This document shows positions 1 to 7,125 of a stretch of DNA of 15,296 bases, piece by piece. A program made the translations under genes and the position numbers. The stretch comes from Candidatus Methanofastidiosia archaeon (GTDB taxonomy: Archaea > Methanobacteriota_B > Thermococci > Methanofastidiosales > NM3), in assembly GCA_020854925.1 (NCBI GenBank), contig JAHKLV010000124.1, forward strand, positions 1 to 15,296. Direction: 5' to 3'. Under the pieces are notes generated by a model, which made no database searches, was not told the DNA's origin, and worked only from the letters and a program-made list of their open reading frames with translations. How positions within the stretch are numbered: position 1 is the first letter of the stretch; every line of letters begins with the position of its first letter.

Positions 1-1145
1 GATATCTGGAATCCGTCAAAGGCAGCTGAATCGATGCGTATGCCCGCACCGCCCGGGGTCTCATACCGTGTGACCGCACCGGGCGTAGGCATGAAGTCGT
101 TGAAGGGGTCTTCGGCGTTAATCCTGCATTCCATGGCGTGGCCGCGGAACTCGATGTCATCCTGGGTGATGTCGAGCTTGCGTCCCATGGCGACCTCTAT
201 CTGGCGCCTCAGGATGTCCCTGTTGGCGTACATCTCAGATACACAGTGCTCCACCTGGATGCGGGTGTTCATCTCCAAGAAGTAGAACTGGCCGTCCTTG
301 AAGATGAACTCCACGGTACCTGCCGAGGTGTAGTCGGCGGCAACGGCTGCCCGCACACCGGCCTCCCGGATGGCTTCCTGCAGCTCGGGGTTGTTGACAA
401 GTGCGGGGGATGGCGCCTCCTCGATGAGCTTTTGATTCCTCCGCTGGATGGAGCAGTCACGCTCGCCGAAGTGGACGACATTGCCGTGCTCGTCGCGCAG
501 AACCTGAACTTCGATGTGGCGCGGATCGATGATGAACTTTTCCATGTAGACCTCAGGGTGCCCGAACGCGACAGATCCCTCGCGCTGCGCAGCTTCGAAG
601 TTGGATATGAAGTCCTCAGCCTTCCACACCACACGCATGCCTTTGCCGCCGCCGCCGTATGCGGCCTTGATGATGACGGGGAATCCCATCTCCTTGGCAA
701 GGGCGAGCGCCTCCCTGCTGTCCTCGAGGATGCCCTCTGAACCGGGCACGGTCGGGACCTTGTTCGCGATGACGGTGGCCTTGGCCACGTCCTTGACACC
801 CATTGTTGCAATGGCCTTGCTCGTGGGGCCGATGAATTTTATCCCCTCCGACTCACAGGCCTTCGCGAAGTCGATGTTTTCGGCAAGGAATCCGTAACCG
901 GGGTGGATGGCATCCACATCGGCAGCCTTGGCGGTTTCTATAAGCCGGGGTATGTTGAGGTACGACTCTGTGGGCATCGGGGGGCCGATGTTGTATGCCT
1001 CATCCGCCATCTTCACGGCCAGGGTCTTCTTGTCGGCATCGGAGTAGACCGCAACGGTCTTGAGGCCGAGCTCCCTGCAGGCGCGGAAGACGCGTATGGC
1101 TATCTCCCCTCTGTTGGCGCACATTACTTTTTCAAATTCTCCCAT
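1..1145 (-). CDS. Biotin carboxylase of the acyl-CoA carboxylase operon (C-terminus cut by window edge)
   Basis: Carboxylates the biotin of a carrier protein with bicarbonate and ATP, presumably the carrier encoded just upstream (1172-1552). I translated it from the ATG at 1145; the frame stays open for 381 codons to the left edge, so about 70-110 C-terminal residues are missing. Seen: N-terminal ANRGEIAIR (10-18), HPGYGFLAEN (81-90), the ATP-grasp glycine loop GGGGKG (164-169), ERDCSIQRRNQK (228-239) and the catalytic EMNTRIQVEH (291-300). The key Glu, Arg and Lys positions of the family are all present. An AGGTGA ribosome binding site lies 6 bases before the ATG, and the gene follows the carrier gene by 26 bases. 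It is clearly different from the second biotin carboxylase at 8426-9787. It could belong to a pyruvate carboxylase, but the neighbouring acyl-CoA carboxyltransferase argues against this. Confidence 0.95.
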   Translation of the reverse strand, partial: MGEFEKVMCANRGEIAIRVFRACRELGLKTVAVYSDADKKTLAVKMADEAYNIGPPMPTESYLNIPRLIETAKAADVDAIHPGYGFLAENIDFAKACESEGIKFIGPTSKAIATMGVKDVAKATVIANKVPTVPGSEGILEDSREALALAKEMGFPVIIKAAYGGGGKGMRVVWKAEDFISNFEAAQREGSVAFGHPEVYMEKFIIDPRHIEVQVLRDEHGNVVHFGERDCSIQRRNQKLIEEAPSPALVNNPELQEAIREAGVRAAVAADYTSAGTVEFIFKDGQFYFLEMNTRIQVEHCVSEMYANRDILRRQIEVAMGRKLDITQDDIEFRGHAMECRINAEDPFNDFMPTPGAVTRYETPGGAGIRIDSAAFDGFQI

Positions 1146-1171
1146 TGGAATCACCTTGGAGTATGTGTGCC

Positions 1172-1552
1172 TTACTCGAGGATGATGAGCACATCATCGA
1201 TTTCCACAGCATCATTGACCTTTGTCCGTATTTCCTTGACCTTTCCGTCTGAGGTGGCCTCGATTTCATTTTCCATCTTCATGGCAACAATGGTGCATAC
1301 CACGTCGCCCGCCTTGACCTCACTGCCGCATTCGCAGTTGATCTTGGTCACAACGCCCTGGATGGGGGATACGACGGTCTTGCCGCCGTCGGCGGCTCCC
1401 TTCTTTCCCTTCTTCTCGGCCTTTTTCACTTCCTCTTCGGCGTAGATTTCGTATTCCTTGCCGCCGATCTCTATCTTGTAGGTGTTTCCACCAAGGTCTT
1501 CAGCGTTGACATCAAATGATTCGTCATCGATTTTTACCATAAACTTTCGCAT
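1172..1552 (-). CDS. Biotin carboxyl carrier protein of the acyl-CoA carboxylase operon
   Basis: Carries the carboxybiotin between biotin carboxylase (1-1145) and the carboxyltransferase (1566-3134). It is 126 residues long. The N-terminal 40 residues resemble the segment before the biotinyl domain in oxaloacetate decarboxylase/propionyl-CoA carboxylase alpha chains. A Lys/Gly-rich linker (43-58) follows, then a biotinyl domain (59-126) with VAMKMEN; Lys92 is the expected biotin site. A longer open frame runs upstream to 1759 inside the carboxyltransferase gene. I chose the ATG at 1552 because GGAG lies 9 bases upstream and protein similarity begins there; the in-frame ATG at 1540 is the alternative. 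The gene starts 13 bases after the pccB-like stop. It lacks the 'thumb' loop seen in the other carrier (11570-12049), so the two carriers are of different types. Confidence 0.93.
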   Translation of the reverse strand: MRKFMVKIDDESFDVNAEDLGGNTYKIEIGGKEYEIYAEEEVKKAEKKGKKGAADGGKTVVSPIQGVVTKINCECGSEVKAGDVVCTIVAMKMENEIEATSDGKVKEIRTKVNDAVEIDDVLIILE

Positions 1553-1565
1553 CTCTTCACTCTCC

Positions 1566-3134
1566 TTAGAGGGGTATGTTACCGTGTTTCTTTGCTGGCC
1601 TGGCCTCGCGCTTCGTGACAAGCGATTCGAGGGCGGCAACAATCTTTGGCCGTAGGTCTGAGGCTGCGATAACCTCGTCCACATATCCTCGCTGCGCGGC
1701 AACGTACGGGGTGGCAAACTTGCTGCGGTATTCCTCGCCTTTGGCCTTCCGGCGTGCAAGGTATTCTTCGCTCAGGTACTCTACACCGCCTTCCATGAGT
1801 TCGCGGCGGTGGATGATGTTTGCCGCGCCTTCTGGCCCCATGACGGCAATCTCCGTGGTGGGCAGGGCGTAGACGATGTCGGCACCAAGGTGCTTGGAGC
1901 ACATGCCGATGTAGGCGCCCCCGTAGGCCTTGCGGACGAAGATGGTAATCTTCGGTACGGTGGCTTCAGAGTATGCATACAGGAGCTTTGCCCCGTGCCT
2001 GATGACGCCGCCGTGTTCCTGTACCGTTCCCGGGAGGTATCCCGGAACGTCGACGAAGGTGACAAGCGGTATGTTGAATGCGTCACAGAACCTGATGAAT
2101 CCCGCGGCCTTGTCAGATGAGTCGATATCAAGGCATCCTGCAAGCACCTTGGGCTGGTTCGCAACAATACCTACCGTCCTTCCGTTCATGCGTGCGAATC
2201 CTACGACGATGTTCATGGCGTAGGACGGGTGCACCTCGAGGAACTCGCCGTTGTCAGCAACTTCCTCAATGACCTTCTTGATGTCGTACGGCTTTTGGGG
2301 GTCCACAGGGATAATATCATTAAGCTTCGGCTCTGTTCTCAGGGGATCGTCACCCGTGTCCACCATGGGTGGTTCTTCAAGGTTGTTCGAGGGGAGGTAT
2401 GACACCAAGTCCCTGATGGTGGCAAAGCACTCTTCCTCGTCGTCGCAGACAAAGTGAGCCATACCGGACCGCTTGCTGTGGACAACGGCACCGCCGAGTT
2501 CCTCAAACGAAACGTCCTCGGAAAGGACTTCCTTGACCACTTCTGGCCCGGTGATGAACATAAAGGAGATGTCCTTGACCATGACGATGAAGTCTCCGAT
2601 GGAAGGGGAGTAGACGGCTCCGCCGGCACAGGGGCCGAGGATTGCCGTTATCTGGGGTACAACGCCCGAGTAGAGCGTGTTCCTGAAGAAGATGTCCCCG
2701 TATCCCTTGAGGGAGTCAACACCCTCCTGGATGCGTGCGCCGCCGGAGTCGTTGAGGCCGATGACGGGGGCGCCCATCCTGCCTGCCATGTCGAGCAGGC
2801 GGGATATCTTGTTCGCGTGCACCTCGCCGAGCGAACCGCCCATGACGGTAAAGTCCTGGGCATAGACGTAGACGAGCTTGCCGTCGATGGTACCGTATCC
2901 CGTTATGACGCCGTCTGCCGGCACGTCAAGCTTTTCCATGCCGAAGTCGGTGACCCGGTGCTTCCGAAACAGTCCAATTTCCTGGAAGCTCCCGGCGTCG
3001 AGTAACATGTCTATCCTTTCTCGTGCTGTGAGTTTGCCCTTTTCATGCTGGGCTTCGATGCGCTTTTCTCCGCCTCCAAGTCTGAGTGCGGATGTGCGCT
3101 CCTGCAAGTCTTTGATCTTATCCTCGATTGACAC
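1566..3134 (-). CDS. Acyl-CoA carboxylase carboxyltransferase (propionyl-CoA carboxylase beta/PccB family)
   Basis: Transfers the carboxyl group from carboxybiotin to an acyl-CoA (propionyl- or acetyl-CoA), giving methylmalonyl- or malonyl-CoA. It is 522 residues, the normal length for this family, with fused N- and C-terminal crotonase-like halves. Seen: TARERID (36-42), VMGGSLGEVHANKI (97-110), the first oxyanion-hole region NDSGGARIQEG (128-138), GPCAGGAVYSP (167-177), then FVDVPGYLPGTVQEHGG (360-376), RKAYGGAYIGM (401-411) and PTTEIAVMGPEGA (425-437). Start: an ATG at 3140 is only 1 base from a strong GGAGG, whereas the GTG at 3134 is 7 bases away, so I use the GTG. First gene of its operon, followed by carrier protein and biotin carboxylase. 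With a biotin carboxylase present and no membrane subunit seen, a carboxylase is likelier than a methylmalonyl-CoA decarboxylase. Acetyl or propionyl specificity cannot be fixed from sequence alone. Confidence 0.93.
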   Translation of the reverse strand: MSIEDKIKDLQERTSALRLGGGEKRIEAQHEKGKLTARERIDMLLDAGSFQEIGLFRKHRVTDFGMEKLDVPADGVITGYGTIDGKLVYVYAQDFTVMGGSLGEVHANKISRLLDMAGRMGAPVIGLNDSGGARIQEGVDSLKGYGDIFFRNTLYSGVVPQITAILGPCAGGAVYSPSIGDFIVMVKDISFMFITGPEVVKEVLSEDVSFEELGGAVVHSKRSGMAHFVCDDEEECFATIRDLVSYLPSNNLEEPPMVDTGDDPLRTEPKLNDIIPVDPQKPYDIKKVIEEVADNGEFLEVHPSYAMNIVVGFARMNGRTVGIVANQPKVLAGCLDIDSSDKAAGFIRFCDAFNIPLVTFVDVPGYLPGTVQEHGGVIRHGAKLLYAYSEATVPKITIFVRKAYGGAYIGMCSKHLGADIVYALPTTEIAVMGPEGAANIIHRRELMEGGVEYLSEEYLARRKAKGEEYRSKFATPYVAAQRGYVDEVIAASDLRPKIVAALESLVTKREARPAKKHGNIPL

Positions 3135-3140
3135 GTGCAT

Positions 3141-3146
3141 TCCTCC
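3141..3146 (-). promoter_or_regulatory. Shine-Dalgarno site that decides the pccB-like start
   Basis: The minus strand reads GGAGGA here. It is 1 base from the ATG at 3140, too close for normal use, and 7 bases from the in-frame GTG at 3134. The GTG product begins with SIEDKIKDLQ, a plausible start for this family. Confidence 0.65.
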
Positions 3147-3207
3147 GTTTTTTAAGCGGGTATGGTTGTATGACTTTTTTGGTAGTGTCATGCAAATAAA
3201 CGATGGG

Positions 3208-3221
3208 TGCTTTGTAAAGCA
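3208..3221. repeat. Palindrome in the leader of the pccB-like operon (second)
   Basis: Plus strand TGCTTTGTAAAGCA: 6-base arms, perfectly complementary, around a 2-base centre. It lies 7 bases from the palindrome at 3229-3246, between the predicted transcription start and the gene. The short centre suits a dimeric DNA-binding regulator better than an RNA hairpin. Regulator unknown. Confidence 0.5.
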
Positions 3222-3228
3222 GGGTCAC

Positions 3229-3246
3229 TGGTAATGAATGTTACCA
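3229..3246. repeat. Palindrome in the leader of the pccB-like operon (first)
   Basis: Plus strand TGGTAATGAATGTTACCA: 6-base perfect arms (TGGTAA / TTACCA) around 6 bases. It lies about 30-48 bases downstream of the transcription start predicted from the TATA box at 3298-3306, a usual place for an archaeal repressor site. It could also form a small hairpin in the mRNA. Confidence 0.5.
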
Positions 3247-3297
3247 ATAGGGTGTTCGGGGGGTAATCCCGTTCTTATTGACAAAATAAACCATACG

Positions 3298-3306
3298 TTA
3301 TATAAA
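3298..3306 (-). promoter_or_regulatory. Archaeal TATA box for the pccB-like operon
   Basis: Minus strand TTTATATAA, preceded by a purine-rich GCAAAAAG stretch suitable as a TFB-recognition element. Transcription is predicted to start near 3277, giving a leader of about 140 bases before the GTG at 3134. Confidence 0.65.
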
Positions 3307-3418
3307 CTTTTTGCCCGACATCACCATAAAAATGTATTCTAATATTCCTGCATGGTACGCATATCAAACAAAAAGATGAAGGGTATACGCTGAAAGCGCT
3401 ACACATGAAATCCTGTCC

Positions 3419-3425
3419 AAAAAAA
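3419..3425 (-). terminator. Oligo-T terminator after mdcB
   Basis: Seven T residues on the minus strand begin 14 bases after the mdcB stop codon, with no strong hairpin before them. This matches the T-tract termination usual in archaea. Confidence 0.5.
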
Positions 3426-3439
3426 GTGCATTAATGTTC

Positions 3440-4345
3440 TTAGCGTTCAGATTGTATCCCTTGCCCCCGTGGCATGCCTTCATGCCCCTTCGGAAGCTCG
3501 GTGTCGAGGTAATGCATAAAGAGTGTCGCGCTCAGAAGGTCGGCTGAACCGCCTGGGCTGATGTGCGAATACTCGGCAAAAGAAGAAAACGCACTGATGG
3601 CCTCCATCCCCTCGGGGGTCGACACACCGCCCTTGGCGAGAACATCGGCTGCCCGGCGCTTGACATCTTCATACATGGCCAGCCCCTTGCGGGACATGAT
3701 GTTGGTATCCTCGACAACCGTCATGAGCGCGAAGAGCGTCTCAAGAAGCGCCGCATCGAGGTCCTCTCCCCGTTCGCATGCCCGCCTGAACGTTGGAAGT
3801 CCCGTCTTCATCACCGAGGGCAGCCCGTCTTCCACTTCACCACGTATGCCGGTGATACCGTAGGAAACGTAGAGTGCCTCCCCTTTCGTGAGGTCGCGTC
3901 CTGCACCCTTCATAAGAGGGGCCAGTTCCCTCGACACGATGCCGTCTGTCATCTCGGCCACATACGATGCGAGGGCACCAGGGGTGAGATGTTCCTCCCG
4001 GCACAGCCTTCCTGCCCCGGCAAGGAGCGTCTGGAACAGAAAGACAAGCCCCTTTTGCGTGTTTGTCCCCCCGGTGACGGAGAACATGCGCCGCTCGACG
4101 GGGATGCCGGTTTCTCGTGCGTGGGCAAAGAGGCTCGCAGGAGGTCCCTCAAACGCGTATCCCAGCGCCGCAGCCGCGGCAAATCCCTGGCTGAGGACAG
4201 CCGAGCTCTTGAGGAAGAGTCGGTAGTCCATGTCATGGTGGCAACCTGGGGAGAACGGTGTCACCAGCCCCGGTTTTGGGTGGCATGAAACCTCAAGGAG
4301 GATGCTTCGTGTCGCCAGTTCTGCCAAGATGGCGGGGGTATTCAT
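3440..4345 (-). CDS. mdcB: Triphosphoribosyl-dephospho-CoA synthase (MdcB/CitG family)
   Basis: Makes 2'-(5''-triphosphoribosyl)-3'-dephospho-CoA from ATP and dephospho-CoA, the precursor of the prosthetic group attached to the malonate decarboxylase ACP (8101-8424). It is 301 residues, of normal length. Family motifs seen: PKPGLVT (23-29), HHDMD (36-40), GGTNTQKG (92-99), TGIRGE (165-170), EDTN (212-215) and SPGGSADLL (263-271). The third motif has Gln where CitG/MdcB proteins known to me have His (NTHKG). The start overlaps the mdcG stop by four bases (ATGA), so the two are translationally coupled. Last gene of its operon, followed by an oligo-T tract. The choice of MdcB over CitG rests on the neighbouring mdc genes; no citrate lyase genes are seen. 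Confidence 0.92.
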   Translation of the reverse strand: MNTPAILAELATRSILLEVSCHPKPGLVTPFSPGCHHDMDYRLFLKSSAVLSQGFAAAAALGYAFEGPPASLFAHARETGIPVERRMFSVTGGTNTQKGLVFLFQTLLAGAGRLCREEHLTPGALASYVAEMTDGIVSRELAPLMKGAGRDLTKGEALYVSYGITGIRGEVEDGLPSVMKTGLPTFRRACERGEDLDAALLETLFALMTVVEDTNIMSRKGLAMYEDVKRRAADVLAKGGVSTPEGMEAISAFSSFAEYSHISPGGSADLLSATLFMHYLDTELPKGHEGMPRGQGIQSER

Positions 4346-4992
4346 AGCAGTGCATCAACTGCGTCTCTCTTTATAAGGATAACGTCCTGCAGCCCCTTTC
4401 CCAGGAGCTCTTTTGATGAGGACGCGTACTCCTTGATGTTGATGCCGTAGCCATTTTCGAGGGTTATCTCAACATCGATTCTGACTCCGTGCACCTGTTC
4501 GAAGCGTATGAGCTCCCCGGATAATGCACAGAGTTCCTCCGCATCGTAGCCGGTGACCAGAAGGTCAAGGTCCGATCGGGCATCGGTGTAGGGGAGACCA
4601 GAGACAATCTCGAGGGCGGTAGAGCCCCATGCACCCACCGAATAGGTGGCCGAGATGTCCAGGAGGGCCGCAAGCGCGGGTGTGCGTTCCTCAAAGGGAA
4701 ACCCCGTCACCTCATACGGTGTCGTCACCCTGAGGGCGTGCCGCCCCTCAACGTGGGCAGCGTGGCGTACGCGTGCGCCGTGTTCACGGAAGGGATGGAC
4801 AAAGCCAAGGGGGATGGTGTCCTCTTGTGTGTAGTACTCCCGTCCGAGACCGTCATCACATCCCTCATCCCGTCTGACGATGCCTGGTACCCTCCCGCTT
4901 TTCACCAGCCTTCTCAGGCCTTCGTGGGGGATGGCGGATACCATCTCTTCCGGCCAGTCAGCCATGACAAGGTCGTGGCGGCGGAACTCCAT
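4342..4992 (-). CDS. mdcG: Phosphoribosyl-dephospho-CoA transferase (malonate decarboxylase holo-ACP synthase)
   Basis: Transfers the phosphoribosyl-dephospho-CoA group made by MdcB onto a serine of the ACP MdcC, giving the active holo-ACP. It is 216 residues, close to the usual length. It has a nucleotidyltransferase core: GS at 123-124, SDLDLL (140-145) and a third acidic position in RIDVEI (171-176), the GS...DxD...D pattern of that fold. The N-terminal part carries RRHDLV (4-9), as MdcG proteins do. The ATG at 4992 lies 1 base after the stop of the ligase gene, and the stop overlaps the mdcB start. Its placement directly before mdcB supports the assignment. Confidence 0.92.
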   Translation of the reverse strand: MEFRRHDLVMADWPEEMVSAIPHEGLRRLVKSGRVPGIVRRDEGCDDGLGREYYTQEDTIPLGFVHPFREHGARVRHAAHVEGRHALRVTTPYEVTGFPFEERTPALAALLDISATYSVGAWGSTALEIVSGLPYTDARSDLDLLVTGYDAEELCALSGELIRFEQVHGVRIDVEITLENGYGINIKEYASSSKELLGKGLQDVILIKRDAVDALL

Positions 4993-4993
4993 G

Positions 4994-6109
4994 TCAGCGC
5001 CCCTTTATCCAACACGGGTCCTTGATGCTCAGGGTCTGGTAGTCGAGCTGTGCCTGCACGAGGAGATCGAACATTCTCGTTTTTTCAGGGCCCTCGATGA
5101 GAATGGGCTCACGCTCGTCCTTCGTTTTTGGCGGCAGTGCAGGGAGCAGCTCCAGCACGGTCCTGTCGGCATCGGTGACGACGTCGTCGGGTACCTTCAC
5201 GACCTTTGACTTGATGCGCAGCATGCTTCTTGCCGCACGCTCAATGGTCTGGTGAGCGGATACCGTCGTCTCACGCACATAGACCTCGTAGTCGGGAAGT
5301 GTCCTGCGTCGCATGTACGTGACCACTTTTCCCTCCTTGTCAAGCACGTGGCCCGAGGTGACGATGGGGAAGCTGTCTCCCGTGGGCAGGCCGCCGACCA
5401 CGGTCTCACGGTAGTCGCTCCCTACCTCAGAGCGCACAAAGGAGACATCCTCCCGCACCGGGGTCCCGTTCATCGTTATCCAACCGAACTCCTGGTTTCC
5501 ATAAATGTCGTTTACCTTCGCACCAAGGACGTCACGGATGATGTCGGGCGCCTCGAGGTCAAGCGGCGTGCCGATACAGTTCACGATGTCCACATGGGGC
5601 AGGTCGTCGGCAATGTCGAGCTTGACGGCATCCTGGAGTGCGACCTTGAGAAACGATGACTCACCGAAGATGACGGTCGGCTCTTTGTAGTACAGGTCCA
5701 TGAGAAACGAGTCGCGCGATGACTTCGTGAGAAACGTCCACGATACGCCCAGGTCCTCGAGGGCGCCGCGGGTGATGGCGTTGAGGAGCGGGGGGTAACA
5801 GAACATGGCCTTGTGGCCTTCCCGCACACCGGCCATCTTCAGGGCGTTCTTTCCCACCGATTTGCGGTATTCTTTTTCATTGGGCGTAATTCCGATGATG
5901 TTCTGCCACGCGGTGGTGCCTGTGGTAAACGTGATGTACGCATAGTTGAGGGGTGTGTGCACCTCCTCTACGACATGCGCTGCGGTGGGGCCGTTTATCC
6001 CCTTGTCTGCGAGCGTTCGGTGCTCCATCTCACCGAAGGCGGGCACGGTGGAAAAGAGCTCCACACTTTCTTTCAGGTCTTCAAAAAATGGATTTGCTTT
6101 TTCTTTCAT
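4994..6109 (-). CDS. madH: AMP-forming acyl ligase, probable acetate:ACP ligase of malonate decarboxylase (MadH-like)
   Basis: Probably activates acetate with ATP and loads it on the thiol of the MdcC prosthetic group, priming the enzyme. Seen: a phosphate-binding loop ITFTTGTT (59-66), an aromatic/acid segment DIYGNQEFGWI (201-211) like the adenylate-binding region of ANL enzymes, and a C-terminal lysine (369) near the very end. The general pattern is that of phenylacetate-CoA ligase relatives. At 371 residues it is shorter than typical PaaK (about 430), with a reduced C-terminal domain. From established knowledge, the biotin-dependent malonate decarboxylase of Malonomonas rubra uses a ligase called MadH for this step; I assign that role mainly from context. 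First gene of an operon with mdcG and mdcB, with GAGGTG 6 bases before the ATG. Another carboxylic acid or CoA as acceptor remains possible. Confidence 0.7.
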   Translation of the reverse strand: MKEKANPFFEDLKESVELFSTVPAFGEMEHRTLADKGINGPTAAHVVEEVHTPLNYAYITFTTGTTAWQNIIGITPNEKEYRKSVGKNALKMAGVREGHKAMFCYPPLLNAITRGALEDLGVSWTFLTKSSRDSFLMDLYYKEPTVIFGESSFLKVALQDAVKLDIADDLPHVDIVNCIGTPLDLEAPDIIRDVLGAKVNDIYGNQEFGWITMNGTPVREDVSFVRSEVGSDYRETVVGGLPTGDSFPIVTSGHVLDKEGKVVTYMRRRTLPDYEVYVRETTVSAHQTIERAARSMLRIKSKVVKVPDDVVTDADRTVLELLPALPPKTKDEREPILIEGPEKTRMFDLLVQAQLDYQTLSIKDPCWIKGR

Positions 6110-6153
6110 TCATACACCTCGGCAGGCGGCCTTTCAGATTCTTCTGCGTTAAT

Positions 6154-6167
6154 GAATATATATTTAA
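6154..6167 (-). promoter_or_regulatory. Archaeal TATA box for the madH-mdcG-mdcB operon
   Basis: Minus strand TTAAATATATATTC, 45-58 bases before the ATG at 6109. Transcription is predicted to start near 6135, giving a leader of about 25 bases. It indicates that the prosthetic-group genes are a separate unit from the mdc structural genes. Confidence 0.65.
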
Positions 6168-6204
6168 TGGCACCACTCCCGATATGGGGGCTGGCTGAAA
6201 GAAA

Positions 6205-6237
6205 AGGGATAGAGAAAAAAAGAAAAAGAGGAAAGGA
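6205..6237 (-). terminator. T-rich terminator after mdcE
   Basis: Directly after the mdcE stop codon the minus strand is a long pyrimidine tract with runs of 5 and 7 T residues. No stable hairpin precedes it. This fits archaeal T-tract termination of the six-gene mdc operon. Confidence 0.6.
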
Positions 6238-7125
6238 TTACTCAAGGAGGCTGGGAAGCAGCTCCTTGAATTCCTTATCCATCTTGTTGATTGCGGTTTG
6301 GCGCACTTCACGGCCGCCGCGCTCAGCACCAAGGGCACCGCGGTGCCAGATGCCGAGCTGGTCCCACTTGCCTGCCTTCTTGAGCTCGCGGATCTCATCG
6401 ATGTTGCGCAGAAGCGTCGGCTTGATGTCTTCTGGCGTGTCGATTATCTCATTGAGCGTGCCAAGCTTGAACACGAACTCGGCACCTGACGCGAAGACGG
6501 GGTTGGTCTTGACCAGCTCGTTCAACCGCTCAAGCGGAATCTTCGTGATGACGGCGATGCTGGTGGTGGGCATCACGTGCACGATGGTACCGTAGTCCTT
6601 TGGCAGTGAGATGATGCGGTCCGAGAGGAGCCCGTGGCACAGGAAGGCGCCGCTGATGGCCCTGCCGATGATCATGCCGATGACCGGGTGTCCGGCATGG
6701 CGCGCATCCTCGAGGGCGAACTGGTACGAGGCGGTGGCCTTTGTCATGCCTACGATCTCCTCGACCTTTCCCGGGCTGTTACCGGGCGTGTCGATGAGAA
6801 GGATGACCGGGCGCTTTTCCTCGAGCGGTTTTCCCTCGTCGGCCTCGATGGTGGCATAGATGGCCTGGCTGAACTTGTAGCACTCCTCCATGCCCATGAC
6901 GCCGTTAAAGACGACACGGAATCGCGGATTCGGCCGCTTGGAGAAGTTCCCCAGCACGGTGCAGAGCTTCCCGTCAAGGAGGGCTTCGCCCGCAAAGACC
7001 GGGGGTGCAAGTTCTGCCTCAAGGTACGTGTTTGCAATCTTGTTCTCGACAAAGGTCCCTTCGTCGAAGATGAGGTCGATGGCCTCGTCAGCCTTTCCCA
7101 ACAAGATCTTCGGTTTTGCAGCCAT
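6238..7125 (-). CDS. mdcE: Malonate decarboxylase gamma subunit (carboxyltransferase half, MdcE/MadD)
   Basis: With MdcD it forms the carboxyltransferase/decarboxylase that acts on malonyl-S-ACP: MdcDE releases CO2 directly in biotin-independent enzymes, while MadCD passes it to biotin in Malonomonas. It is 295 residues. Seen: FNGVMGMEE (73-81), IDTPGNSPGKVEE (111-123), the oxyanion-hole segment IIGRAISGAFLCHG (152-165) and VMPTTSIAVITK (184-195), matching MdcE proteins. The ATG follows the mdcD stop with no gap, and a GAGGGGG ribosome binding site lies inside the end of mdcD. Last gene of the operon. In this operon, with a biotin carrier and biotin carboxylase, I infer that it exchanges carboxyl groups with biotin rather than with a proton. 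Confidence 0.93.
   Translation of the reverse strand: MAAKPKILLGKADEAIDLIFDEGTFVENKIANTYLEAELAPPVFAGEALLDGKLCTVLGNFSKRPNPRFRVVFNGVMGMEECYKFSQAIYATIEADEGKPLEEKRPVILLIDTPGNSPGKVEEIVGMTKATASYQFALEDARHAGHPVIGMIIGRAISGAFLCHGLLSDRIISLPKDYGTIVHVMPTTSIAVITKIPLERLNELVKTNPVFASGAEFVFKLGTLNEIIDTPEDIKPTLLRNIDEIRELKKAGKWDQLGIWHRGALGAERGGREVRQTAINKMDKEFKELLPSLLE

Larger units (their letters stand above)
3135..3439 (-). other. Intergenic region and leader between mdcB and the pccB-like gene
   Basis: About 300 bases without a convincing gene on either strand. Read on the minus strand it contains the oligo-T tract that ends mdcB, then a TATA box (3298-3306), then a long predicted leader of roughly 140 bases with two palindromes (3229-3246 and 3208-3221), and finally the ribosome binding site of the pccB-like gene. 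No small open frame with a ribosome binding site was seen. Confidence 0.7.

Noticed and set aside
1553..1759. Upstream extension of the carrier protein gene at 1172-1552
   Set aside because: This part overlaps the end of the pccB-like gene, does not resemble carrier proteins, and a better start with a ribosome binding site exists at 1552.
3361..3410. Short repeat around CGCTGAAAGCG
   Set aside because: The arms are only 4 bases and no positional reason supports a function.
3440..4992. Citrate lyase accessory genes (citG/citX)
   Set aside because: No citrate lyase subunits are present, the ACP, MdcA, MdcD and MdcE match malonate decarboxylase, and the transferase has the MdcG GS...SDLDLL pattern.
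4994..6109. Reading this gene as a phenylacetate-CoA ligase
   Set aside because: It shares the fold, but it is short and is coupled to mdcG and mdcB with no aromatic catabolism genes nearby, so an acetate:ACP ligase fits better.
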